From positions 36,865,713 through 36,929,712 of the forward strand of contig NC_091188.1 in assembly GCF_040958095.1 (NCBI RefSeq): DNA of 64,000 bases. Direction: 5' to 3'. This DNA comes from Procambarus clarkii (taxonomy: Eukaryota; Arthropoda; Malacostraca; Decapoda; Cambaridae). Shown one piece after another: positions 24,961 to 42,607 of the stretch. The notes under the pieces are model-generated. The model was not told where the DNA came from. It saw only the letters and a list, made by a program, of their open reading frames with translations, and searched no databases. Positions within the stretch are counted from its first letter, which is position 1. Every line of letters starts with the position of its first letter. The position numbers were made by a program, and so were the translations under genes.

Positions 24961-25935
24961 TGTGGGAACCGACCTGTGAGATTTATATTTACGTTAATTT
25001 ATATACTTTGATAGCAATTTGTATAATGATAAGTGGACTGTATTTCTGCAATAATCTCATAATCTCACAAATCGATCCTCTACACATTAGGGGGGGTTTA
25101 TATTAATATATATATATGCAGCCAATCAAACTACAGTAATAGACTACAGACATTGAAGAGGTTCCTTATCTTACAGTACAGCTGACCTTAATCCACCAGG
25201 TATAACCAGGATGTAGACCACATTTTCCCTCTTTGAGGTAGCTTCCATCACCCTGGTAACTGATGCACAAAGCATGCTTCCTCGTCTTGACCTGTCAAAA
25301 GGGCGCTAACTGTGAAGCCAGAAACCTAGTATATGACAGGTATATCAGAGAAAACACTGTACATGGAACCTTAAAGACCTGGCTTAATTACCTTTAGTTT
25401 GAGGCTACCACGTGCTCTAACTGGGTCACCCTATATAATGACATTAATGGCCATAAATGAAAGATACATGGGTTTCGGAAAGAACACTTAACTTGAATTT
25501 GTTGACAGCGTGTTGAAGATGGTACACCTTTGGTTTCCATAACACTTCGTCCAAGTAAAATTAACAGGAGCCGTATTTGCTCCCGTGTGCCTCTGGTCTA
25601 GTACAAACAATGGCTGCCCTCCCTCACCCTGACGCCTAGCTTACATTGTCCAGAGGTCAATAAGTGATAGAAGGGTCACATTTACTCTACTTTAATACTG
25701 ATAATTAAGTTAATTTATATGAGATGTTTTATGATGGTAAAGTCCAAAGACTAATGTATTTAAGAATAATTCCCACCAGAATAGGTGGTGAATTTAAAAT
25801 AGTATGTGGTAATGATATTCCGTTTCTATAGACGGTAATTCCACTACAAGTTACGTTTTCTATGGTTAACTTGTTTATACAATACAGCTCTTATCTGTCT
25901 GTATGATATATTAAATGGTGTCGGATTTTCCGACA
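24961..25935 (-). repeat. BEL/Pao LTR (5' LTR of the minus-strand element)
   Basis: A direct repeat of 20,334-21,309 with the same TG...CA ends, immediately followed by satellite sequence. Confidence 0.92.
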
Positions 25936-28900
25936 AATGTTTTTTAGGTTCATTTGCAATCAATTACGTGTTTGCATCATATCTATCGTAGTTTCAACGA
26001 ATTAATGACAATAAAACGAAAATGTTTAAAAACTTGGAAAAACAGCTAAATATTGCCTAAATCGTTGTTAATTGGTTTATATCTCCTAAAGGAAAATAGG
26101 ATGATAAACGTCAAAATATTGCTAAATTCGAAGATTTTTAAAACAAAACAAAATGTAAGAAAGTTTGTTTTGAAACGCAATATTATGCGAAATTCTGAGA
26201 TTTGTAGGACAAATCACATATCGCTAGGAAACATGTAGTAATATCGAAATATAATAAATTCGAATATTTTTTCCTAAAAATCACACTACATGAAAAACGT
26301 GAAAAAGTCACTGTATTGCCAAATTCGAGGATTTTTACTTCAAATCATATAGCGAGGTTTCGTGTTATTTTGATCATTAAAAAAGCATATGAAAATGTTG
26401 ATTCCAATATATATGATAAAAATCAATATGTTTCAATTAAAAATAACTAAAGTTTTCCTGATTTTGCGTTTATATAACCAAAAAAAGATGTACACATAAA
26501 ACCGCTCTAATCCGGCTGAAACGTCAAAATATACAATGAAAACAGAAATTTTTTCCTAATCAATATCTTACTCACTGTTTTAACAAGGTACATATGGTGG
26601 ATTCAAAATAATGTATTTGAGGTTCATTTGCAATCAATTACGTGTGTGCATCATATTTATCGTATTTTTAATGAACTAATGACAATAATCCGAAAAAGCT
26701 TAAGAACTTGGAAAAACAGCAAAATATTGCCTAAATCGTTGATATTTGGTTTATATCTCTTTAAGGAAAATAGGATGATAAACGTCAAAACATTGCTAAA
26801 TTTGATGATTTTTAGTACAAAACAAAATGCAAGAAAACTTGCTTGAAAACACAATATTAGTCGAAAGTCTGAGATTTATAGGACAATCACATATCGCGAG
26901 AAAACATATAGTAGTATCGAAATATTAGTATATTAGAATATTTTTAACTAAAATCACACAACACAAAAATGGGGAAAAAAGTTACTATATTTCATAATTC
27001 GAGGATTTTTACTTCAAACCACATAGCGAGATTTCGTGTTATTTTGACATTAAAAAGGCAACATATTTTGATCATCAAAAGAAAATGTTGTTTCCAAAAC
27101 AAATGATAAAAATCAATGTATTTTAATTAGAAATAACTAAAGCGTTCCTGATTTTCCGTTTTAATAACAGAAAGAAGATGTACACGTAAAACCGCTCTAA
27201 TCCGGTTAAAACGTCGAAATATGCAATAAAATAAGATATTCTTTCCTAATCAATATCTTACTTACTGTTTTAACAAGGTACACATGATTGATTCAAAACA
27301 ATGTATTTGAGGGTCTTTTACAACCAATTACGTGAATGCATCATATTTATCGTATTAGTAATGAATTATTGACAATAAACCAAAAACGCTTAAAACGTCG
27401 AAAAACGTCAAAATATTGCCTAAATCGTTGATATTTGGTTTATATCTCATAATGGAAAGTATTATGATGAACGTCAAAATATTGCTAAATTCGATGATTT
27501 TTAGTACAAAATAAAATGCAAAAAAACTTGCTTGAAAACGCTATATTATGTGAAATTCTGAGATTTGTAGGACAAATCACATATTGCGAGAAAACATGTA
27601 GTAGTATCGAAATATAATAAATTCGAATATTTTTACCTAAAATAACACTACATAAAAATGTGAAAAAAGTCACTATATTACCAAATTCGAGGATTATTAA
27701 TTCAAATCATAGAGTGACGTTTCGTGTTATTTTGATCATTAAAAAGGAATATGAAATTGTTGTTTCCCATACAAATAATAAAAATCTATGTGTTTTAATT
27801 AGAAATAACTAAAGAGTTCCTGATTTTCCGTTTATATTACCGAAAGAAGATATACACGTAAAACCGCTCAAATCCATCTGAAACTTCGAAATATGAAAAG
27901 AAATTCTTTCCTATTCAATATCTTACTCACAATTTTAACAAGGTACATATGGTTGTTTGAAAATATAGTATTTGAGGTTCATTTGCAATTAATTACGTGT
28001 TTGCATCGTGTTAATCGTAATTTAATGAATTAATGACAATAAACCGAAAATGCTTAAAACGTCGAAAAACGGCAATATATTGCCTAAATCGTTGATATTT
28101 GATTTATATCATAGAGGAAAATATTATGATGAACGTCAAAATGTTGGTAGATTCGATGATTTTTAGTACAAAACAAAATGGAAGAAAACTTGCTTGAAAA
28201 TGCAATATTATTCGAAATTCTGAGATTTGTAGGACAAATCACAAATCGCGAGAAAACATGTAGTAGTATCGAAATATAATAATTAGAATGTTTTTACCTT
28301 AAATCACACTACATGAAAAACGTGAAAAACTCACTATATTACCAAATTCGAGGATTCTTACTTCAAATCATAGAGCGACGTTTCGTGTTATTTTGATCAT
28401 TCAAAAAGAATTTGAAATTGTTGTTTTCAATACAAATAATACAAATCAATGTGTTTTAATTAGAAATAACTAAAGTGTTCCTGATTTTACATTTAAATAA
28501 CCGAAAGTAGATGTACAGGTAAAAACGTTATAATCCGGTTGAAATGTCGAAATATGCAATAAAATCAGAAATTCTTTCCTAATCAATATCTTATTCACTA
28601 TTTTAATAAGGTACATATTTTTGATTGAAAACAAAAGTATTCGAGGTTTGTTTTCAATCAATTACGTGTTTGCATCGTATTTATCGGATATTAATGAATT
28701 ATTGACAATAAACCGAAAATGCTTAAAACGTCGAAAAATGGCAATATATTGCCTAAATCGTTGATATTTGATTTATATCTCATAATGGATAATATTATGA
28801 TAAACGTCAAAATGTTGCTAAATTCGATGATTTTTAGTACAAAACAAAATGGAAGAAAACTTGCTTGAAAACGCAATATTATGCGAAATTCTGAGATTTG

Positions 28901-29832
28901 TTGGACAAATCATATATCGTGAGAAAACATATAGTAGAATCGAAATATTAGTAAATTCGAATACTTTTACCTAAATTCACACTACATGAAAAACGTGAAA
29001 GAAGTCACTATACTACCAATTAGAGGATTTTTACTTCAAATCATAGAGCGAGGTTTCGAGTTATTTGGATCATTAAAAAGGCATATGAAGATGTTGTTTC
29101 CAATACAAATGACAAAAATCAATGTGTTTTAATTAGAAATAACTAAAGTGTTCCTTATTTTCCGTTTATATATCCGAAAGAAGATATACACGTAAAACCG
29201 CTCAAATCCGGTTGAAATGTCGAAATATGCAAAAAAAAAACAGAAATTCTCTCCTAATCAATAACTTATTCACTATTTTAATAAGGTACATATTTTTGAT
29301 TGAAAATAAAGTATTCGAGGTTCATTTTCAATCAATTACATGTTTGCATCGTATTTATCGGATATTAAGGAATTAATGACAATAAACCGAAAATGCTTAA
29401 AACGTCGAAAAACAGCAATATATTGCCTAAATCGTTGATATTTGATTTATATCTCATAAAGGAAAGTATTATGATAAACGTCAAAATGTTGCTAGATTCG
29501 ATGATTTTTAGTACAAAACAAAATGGAAGAAAACTTGCTTGAAAACGCAATATTATGCGAAATTCTGAGATTTGTAGGACAAATCACATATCGCGAGAAA
29601 ACATGTAGTAGTATCGAAATATAATAAATAGAATATTTTTACCTTAAATCACACTACATGAAAAACGTGAAAAAGTCACTATATTACCAAATTCGAGGAT
29701 TTTTACTTCAAATCAAAGAGCGACGTTTCGTGTTATTTTGATCATTCAAAAAGAATTTGAAATTGTTGTTTTTAATACAAATAATACAAATCAATGTGTT
29801 TTAATTAGAAATAACTAAAGTGTTCCTGATTA
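25936..29832. repeat. AT-rich ~670-bp satellite, right part, about 5.8 monomers
   Basis: The landmark GTTG(T/A)TTCC..ATAC recurs near 26,396, 27,087, 27,759, 28,422, 29,092 and 29,764, giving a period of 665-691 bp. Each monomer contains ATTGCCTAAATCGTTGATAT, GATGATTTTTAGTACAAAAC and GAAATTCTGAGATTTG. The small open frames are not conserved as proteins. Confidence 0.9.
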
Positions 29833-29834
29833 AC

Positions 29835-29882
29835 AGTATATATATATATATATATACTGAGTATATATATATATGTTCCTGA

Positions 29883-29960
<78 letters not shown>
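29835..29960. repeat. (TA)n tract
   Basis: A nearly pure TA run broken by two CTGAG interruptions. It joins the 670-bp satellite to a Gypsy-type LTR fragment. Confidence 0.95.
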
Positions 29961-29963
<3 letters not shown>

Positions 29964-30401
29964 CCTTGCTGATCCGGAACCTGCCAGCAGACCTGCTGGA
30001 CATGTGGTTGACGGCCTCCACGGCGGTGCCCCCAGTGGACCCGTGTTTTGGCTGGCCTGTGTTTGGGGTAGACTCAGCTTGGTCGAAGGATTCCTCAAGA
30101 GACCACGAAAGCACCGAGGACTCAGCACCGAGTATTTGGATCCAGAGTCTTCAAGAGAAGAGAAGACGATTGTGTATTTCCCCTGTACAGTGTTAATACC
30201 CCTCCTCCTGTGCACTCTTTTATATATTATTTATTGGTGATGGGAATAATTATAATCTTAAGTTCTTAACTTTCTTTCCCTTCCCCCTTTAAGTTTCACG
30301 GATCTCATTCCTTGAAAGCCACTACTGGCTTGGGGCCGGATACTACTTACTCTAATAACATCAGAGTGAGAACCCCGTTGCGTCCCGAGAGGGCCGTAAC
30401 A
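29961..30401 (+). repeat. Partial 5' LTR of the Gypsy-like element
   Basis: Sequence between the (TA)n tract and the primer-site candidate, ending GGGCCGTAACA. The 5' part of the LTR is missing. An open frame at 29,873-30,196 is partly TA repeat and is not credible. Confidence 0.5.
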
Positions 30402-30405
30402 TAAT

Positions 30406-30425
30406 TGGCATCCCCAGCGGGATCC
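30406..30425 (+). promoter_or_regulatory. Candidate tRNA primer binding site
   Basis: TGGCATCCCCAGCGGGATCC lies four bases after an LTR-type CA end and starts with the TGG that pairs with a tRNA CCA tail. The exact tRNA was not determined. Confidence 0.55.
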
Positions 30426-30484
30426 GTCCCCTTGTTAAGTATGTTTGACAGGGGTGGTGAAGTGGCGTAATCCCTGTAAATAAT

Positions 30485-30822
30485 TCCCCCTGTGTGTGAC
30501 GATTGTGACGTTATACGACCTGTGCGGTGCTCAAGAGTGACTAAGTGCAATATTGTGCAGTGCGGTGCTCGCTGTGACTAAGCGATTAAGTGCAATATTG
30601 ACTAGTGCGGTGCTCAGTGATTCAGTGCAATATTGTAGAGCGAAGGGGTCGCTGTGATTAAGTGCGATATTGCGTAGTGCGGTGCCCGAAGTAATTACGT
30701 GCAATATTGGCAAGTGCAGTGTTTGGTGCGATAAAGTGCAATATTGGCGTAGAACAGTGCTCGGTGCGTTAAGTGCTAACGTGTAAGCAGTGTGTTAAGT
30801 GCTAAGTGTTCCATCTGTGACA
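30485..30822 (+). repeat. Degenerate tandem repeats in the Gypsy-like leader
   Basis: About six or seven irregular units built from AGTGCAATATTG and GTGCGGTGCTC fill the leader up to the gag ATG. They may be packaging or untranslated-leader structure; this is inference. Confidence 0.6.
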
Positions 30823-33509
<2,687 letters not shown>

Positions 33510-33522
33510 ATATATATTCTAC

Positions 33523-33785
<263 letters not shown>

Positions 33786-33819
33786 TTCGACTAGAAATTT
33801 CGTCAGACTAGAAATAAAA

Positions 33820-36286
33820 ATGAATTTTGGAGAATTGATTTTTGAATTACCACCAACAGTGAAAAGAAATGTACGAAAGATCGAGAAAATTCGTGTTAGA
33901 ATTATTAATCTTACTTTTTCGGTCATATTTAATAATATATGTCTACAGGAAAGACTGCTACCAAAATATACTAATATTAAAACGCACGACCCAGCAGCAA
34001 GGAATCAAGCCTTCACGATAAAATATCGCCAATGATCTGATTCGTGATCAGATATACAAGGCGGAAAATGAAATCAAAGACAACAAAACGCAACTACTTC
34101 ATGCTACAAACGAGTGGAGAAATAGCAACATCGACGAAAGTCTCCGTACCCGCATTGAACAACACCTCGACATCCTCACAGACCGACATCACCTCAGCAC
34201 TGAAACAAGGATTATCAAGAAATTAACAACGTTATATGAAGGACCTATGGCAATTCCACGACCAAGAGATGGCTTCCTGAACCTTGCAGGAATTAACCTC
34301 ACTGATGACCAAATCACTCTCCTAAATCTGGGTATAAACTGTCACGTTATGTCCAGACCGAGTGAGATGGCCCGGAAAGTGAAGTTGGAAATCCTGTTGG
34401 ACGACATATTCGACCTCGAGACACAAAAGAAGGTCACTACCAAAGATACCTTACAAGCAGAACTTATTGCGGAAGGAGGAAAGAATCGAGGCAATTACAG
34501 AAGCACCATACTGTCCCCCGAGCTCAAAGCGGCAGCTAAAAGCCTTCGTGAAAACAAGGAGATAGTTGTCAGGAGAGGCGACAAGTCGCCAATATACGTC
34601 ATTCTTTAAAAAGACGAATATCTGGCGAAAATGAACCTCATACTCTCTGACCAAACTAAATTCCAAAGGGTAACGAAGGACACTACAGCCGAATTAAAGG
34701 CAAAGGTCAACAAACTGATCGAAACTGTGAACGCCAAGAAATCCGGGCTCCACCTGCCAAAGATCATTGGGGAATATAAACCTGGATATGCGTATGGAAA
34801 TGTCAAGACACACAAGCCTGGAAACTCACTTCGGCCAATCATTAGCCAGATACCCACACCCACGTACAGACTGGCGAAGCGACTCAACGGCCTGCTGACT
34901 CCTTATGTCCCTTGCGCCTTCAGCCTGAAGTCTCCAAAGGAATTTGATGACTTACTGCGGGGCACACGGGCCACAGGGAAAAGAGCCTCGTTGGACGTAG
35001 AATCACTGTTCACCAACATACCTGTGGACGAGACAATCGGGATGATAGCCGACAGAGTGTATCGTGATCCAGCCTGTACTCCTCTTGACATACCAGAAAA
35101 TATCCTAAGGAAACTACTCCAAGCTTGTACTAAAGAGGCACCCTTCTTGAGCCCGGATGGGCACATGTATAAGCAAGTAGATGGGGTCGCCATGGGTTCT
35201 CCCCTAGGTGTCCTGTTTGCAAACTTCTACATGGGTACCATCGAGCAAAAAGTCTTAGTCGACATGAACTTGAAACCGGCCATATACTGCAGGTATGTTG
35301 ACGACATTTTTACACAGGTACCTGATGTCAGACATCTGCAGGAGCTGAAGGAGGCGTTTGAGCAGAGTTCCGTGCTGCGTTTCACTTACGAGATGGAAAA
35401 GGATGGGAAGCTGCCCTTTCTAGATGTAACAGTCATGGAAAAGAGCGGAGGTTTCCACACTGCAGTCTACACTAAGGAAACGAACATAGGAATGTGCCTA
35501 AATTCCAACAGCGACTGCCCAGACAGGTACAAGAGGAGTGTTGTTAATGCATATGTCGACCGAGCTCTCAGCCACAGCTCAGAATGGAAGCAAGTCGACG
35601 AAGAACTCTGTAGGGTAAGGCAGGTCCTAGTCAACAACGGCTTCTCCAATGGTTTCGTCGAAGACATCATAAGAAGGAAAGTGAAACGCCATGCAACCTC
35701 TGAAGAGACAACTAACACAACACCTATACCCCCTATTAGACTATTTTACAGGAACTTCTTTTCCACAGCTCATAAAACAGAGGAAAGGATCCTGAAAGAT
35801 ATTGTTAATAGAAACGTTATCTCTACAGACAAAAATCAGATGATACAACTGACGATTTATTATAAAACCAGAAAAACGGCCAGCCTACTCATGAGAAACT
35901 CTCCAGACACAAAGCAGAAAGCTTTAAAAGAGACCAACGTCGTCTATGCCTTCAAATGCCCTCTTGGGGACTGTAAGCTCCAAAATACCCAGTATATAGG
36001 CACGACAACAACATCTCTTTCTAGGCGTTTAACGATGCATAAGCAACAGGGCTCCATTAAGGAACATATAATCTCTTCCCACAACCAAACCATCGCCAGA
36101 GAAATCCTAGTAAACAACACAGAAATCATCGATAGATACAGCGATAGCAGACGGCTTGACGTTTGAGAGGCACTACACATTAAAAAGTCAACACCAGCAA
36201 TCAACAGCCAATTAATGCACAACTATATTCTACCCACCTCAAGACTCCGCTCCAATATAGAAGCATCAAGAAATATGGACCAATAG
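33820..36286 (+). pseudogene. Near full-length Penelope-like element family A, one frameshift and two nonsense codons (copy A3)
   Basis: This is the only copy here that spans ATG to stop, 2,467 bp (822 codons plus one extra base). The N-terminus starts [14 protein letters not shown] and passes through TNI without a TA insertion, so it gives the ancestral sequence at that junction. A one-base insertion near 34,020 shifts frame. A TAA near 34,608 replaces a Lys codon (others have ILKKDEY), and a TGA at 36,164-36,166 replaces Cys just before the catalytic Glu of the GIY-YIG domain. In between, the RT has [19 protein letters not shown] and YVDD, and the nuclease has VVYAF, CPLGDC and QYIGT. The element is dead as it stands. 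Confidence 0.85.
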
Positions 36287-36629
36287 GCTTTCTACAATCA
36301 CTTCCATTCAATACCCATTGTTTCGTGTTGTGTCTTGTGTTGATGAAATTAATACCCTATTAATACCACCTCACCCCATCCACCTCACTCAAATGTAGAT
36401 ATAAACAAATCGGAGATGTGTAAGTTCTATTCAGTTGTGTATGTGTAAACTAAAGTCTTTGAAAATGTAATAAGTTTTACGAAACGCGCTCAAGTGTCGA
36501 GTCAGACTAGAAATAAAAATGAATTTTGGAGAATTGATTTTTGAATTACCACCAACAGAGAAAAGAAATGTACGAAAGATCGAGAAAATTCGTGTTAGAA
36601 TTATTAATCTTACTTTTTCGGTCATATTT
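36287..36629 (+). other. PLE family A 3' region and partial next unit after copy A3
   Basis: 3' untranslated sequence, the hammerhead-like motif (36,446-36,509, stem III partly mutated), then an ATG-led N-terminal fragment from 36,519. That fragment is cut at the TFSVIF codons by (TA)n. Confidence 0.7.
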
Positions 36630-37401
<772 letters not shown>

Positions 37402-37413
37402 ATATATATATAT

Positions 37414-37837
37414 GTCGCACTTTTTGGAGTGCGAACGCACTCCACTTTTTGGCCTACTATGCAAGAAAGAACGCACTTTTTGGCCTACTATGCAAGGCCC
37501 GATTTGCCTAATAAGCCAAGTTTTCCTGAATTAATATATATTCTCTAATTTTTTTCTTATGAAATGATAAAGCTACCCATTTCATTATGTATGAGGTCAA
37601 TTTTTTTTTATTGGAGTTAAAATTAACGTAGACATATGACCGAACCTAACCAACCCTACCTAACCTAACCTAACCTATCTTTATAGGTTAGGTTAGGTTA
37701 GGTAGATGAAAAAGTTAGGTTAGGTTAGGTTAGGTAGGTTAGGTAGTCGAAAAACAAATAATTCATGAAAACTTGGCTTATTAGGCAAATCGGGCCTTGC
37801 ATAGTAGGCCTAGAAGTGCGTTCTGGCTACTAGGTAC

Positions 37838-37840
<3 letters not shown>
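37414..37840 (-). mobile_element. TIR element with telomere-type repeat hairpin, copy 4 with rebuilt left end
   Basis: The right arm is normal (ends GGTACGAC). The left arm is replaced by GTCGCACTTTTTGG and a hairpin GGAGTGC-GAAC-GCACTCC, and the CACTTTTTGGCCTACTATGC segment is duplicated before the normal GGCCCGATTTGCC. Only 12 bp of TA separates it from copy 3. Confidence 0.75.

Positions 37841-37892
<52 letters not shown>
37841..37892. repeat. (TA)n tract
   Basis: TA run between TIR copies 4 and 5. Confidence 0.95.
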
Positions 37893-38533
<641 letters not shown>

Positions 38534-38591
38534 TTTCGTACTTTTAAGGTGAAGAAAAGAAGTGATTTACTATAGAGTGTATTACACTTAT

Positions 38592-38645
38592 TTGTATAAT
38601 TTGCACGACGTTTCGAACCTCCATGGTTCATTCTCAAGTGAACAG
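38592..38645 (-). ncRNA. Hammerhead-ribozyme-like motif in PLE family B
   Basis: On the minus strand the core reads CTTGAGAAT, then a stem GAACC/GGTTC with loop ATGGA, then GAAAC and GTC. This matches the CUGANGA-stem-GAAAC-GUC layout of hammerheads known from PLE pLTRs, with a degenerate first box. It lies between the family-B stop and the next ATG, the expected place. Confidence 0.5.
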
Positions 38646-38781
38646 ATCTTACAATACTAGTTGATTTTATACCCGCATTAGGTCAGGTGATAATACAATG
38701 AAGGTGTACATAAGGGATAAACATAGGGGCTGCAGAAGGCTTATTGGCCCATACGAGGCATCTCCTATCTAAACACAAAGA

Positions 38782-40745
<1,964 letters not shown>

Positions 40746-40803
<58 letters not shown>
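40746..40803. repeat. (TA)n tract
   Basis: TA run ending at the TNI codons of the next PLE fragment. Confidence 0.95.
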
Positions 40804-40806
<3 letters not shown>

Positions 40807-41637
40807 TATATTTTGGTAGCAGTCTTTCCTGTAGACATATATTATTAAATATGACCGAAAAAGTAAGATTAATAATTCTATCACGAATTTTCTCAATCTT
40901 TCGTACATTACGCTTCACTGTTGGAGGTAAATCAAAAATCAATTCTCCAAAATTCATTTTTATTTCTAGTCTGACGCGACACGGGCGCGTTTCGTAAAAC
41001 TTATTACATTTTCAAAGACTTTAGTTCACAAATACACAACTGATTAGAACTTACGTATCTCCAATTTTATATCTACATTTGAGTGAGGTGGGAGGGGTGA
41101 TGTGGCATTAACACAAGACAGAACAAGAGGGGATATTAATAGGGTATTAAAAGTATCAACACAAGACAGAACACAAACAATGGGTATTGAATAGAAGTGT
41201 TTGTAGAAAGCCTATTGGTCCATATTTCTTGATGCTTCTATATTGGAGCGGAGTCTTGAGGTGGGTAGAATATAGTTGTGCAATAATTGGCTGTTGATTG
41301 CTGGTGTTGACTTCTTGATGTGTAGTGCCTCGCAAACGTCAAGCCGCCTGCTATCGCTGTATCTATCGATGATTTCTGTGTTGTTTACTAGGATTTCTCT
41401 GGCGATGGTTTGGTTATGGGAAGAGATTATATGTTCCTTAATGGAGCCCTGTTGCTTATGCATCGTTAAACGCCTAGAAAGAGATGTTGTTGTCTTGCCT
41501 ATATACTGGGTTTTTTGGAGCTTACAGTCCCCAAGTGGGCATTTGAAGGCATAGACGACGTTAGTCTCTTTTAAAGCGTTCTGTTTTGTGTCTGGAGAAT
41601 TTCTCATGAGTAGGCTGGCAGTTTTTCTGGTTTTATA
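40804..41637 (-). pseudogene. PLE family A C-terminal GIY-YIG domain with 3' region and next-unit start (copy A4)
   Basis: Minus strand from 41,637: SLLMRNSPDTKQNAL, the GIY-YIG nuclease (VVYAF, QYIGKTTTSLSRRL, CEALHIKKSTPAIN) to the stop at 41,212. Then come the 3' region with a hammerhead-like motif (about 40,966-41,030) and an ATG at 40,957 leading to LLPKYTNI at 40,804. The RT is absent. It is joined head to head with copy A5 at 41,638-41,640. Confidence 0.82.
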
Positions 41638-41639
41638 AG

Positions 41640-42540
41640 AGAAATAGCAACATCGACCATAGTATCCGTACCCGCATTGAACAACACCTCGACATCCTCA
41701 CAGACCAACATCACCTCAGCACTGAAACAAGGATTATCAAGAAACTAACAACATTATATGGAGGACCTATGGCAATTCCACGACCAAGAGATGGCTTCCT
41801 GAACCTTGCAGGAATTAACCTCACTGAGGACCAAGTCACTCTCCTAAATCTGGGCATAAACTGTCATGTTATGTCCAGACCGAGTGAAATGGCCCGGAAA
41901 GTAGAGTTGGAAATTCTGTTGGACGACATATTCGACCTCGAGACACAAAAGAAGGTCACTACCAAAGATACCTTACAAGCAGAACTTATTGCAGAAGGAG
42001 GAAAGAATCGAGGCAACTACAGAAGCACCATACTGTCCCCCGAGCTTAAAGCGGCAGCTAAAAGCCTTCGTGAGAACAAGGAGATAGTTGTCAGGAGAGG
42101 TGACAAGTCGCCAATATATGTCATTCTTAAAAAAGACGAATATCTGGCGAAAATGAACATCATACTCTCTGACCAAACTAAGTTCCAAAGGGTAACGAAG
42201 GACACTACAGCCGAATTAAAAGCAAAGGTCAACAAACTGATCGAAACTGTGAACGCCAAGAAATCCGGACTCCACCTGCCAAAGATCATTGGGGAATATA
42301 AACCTGGATATGCGTATGGAAATGTCAAGACGCACAAGCCTGGAAACCCACTTCGGCCAATCATTAGCCAGATACCCACACCCACGTACAGACTGGCGAA
42401 GCGACTCAACGGCCTGCTGACTCCTTATGTTCCTTGCGCCTTCAGCCTGAAGTCTCCAAAGGAATTTGTGGACTTACTGCGGGGCACACGGGCCACAGGG
42501 ATAAGAGCCTCGTTGGACGTAGAATCGCTGTTTACCAACC
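41640..42540 (+). CDS. Penelope-like element family A, first half of a copy split by a LINE (copy A5, 5' half)
   Basis: The frame is open from the head-to-head junction at 41,640 (RNSNIDHSIRTRIEQHLDI) through MAIPRPRDGF and the N-terminal RT region to [10 protein letters not shown], where a LINE on the minus strand is inserted. It resumes in frame at 46,511 with VPVDETIG. The ATG at 41,769 is internal by comparison with copy A3. No other disabling change was seen in either half. Confidence 0.83.
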
Positions 42541-42607
42541 TGGTTGATACCTGGTTGATGGGGTTCTGGGAGTTCTTCTACTCCCCAAGCCCGGCCCGAG
42601 GCCAGGC

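Larger units (their letters stand above)
20334..25935 (-). mobile_element. BEL/Pao LTR retrotransposon, non-autonomous, minus strand
   Basis: Two direct LTRs of 976 and 975 bp flank an internal region of about 3.65 kb on the minus strand: 5' LTR 24,961-25,935, leader, gag-protease ORF, a noncoding 3' part, and 3' LTR 20,334-21,309. The flanks AATGC (20,329-20,333) and AATGT (25,936-25,940) fit a 5-bp target duplication with one change. The uninterrupted satellite monomer at ~26,600 carries AATGT once at the same place. No RT, RNase H or integrase reading frame exists inside, so the element would depend on another BEL element for movement. The LTRs differ at only about eight sites by eye, so the insertion is recent. 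Confidence 0.88.
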
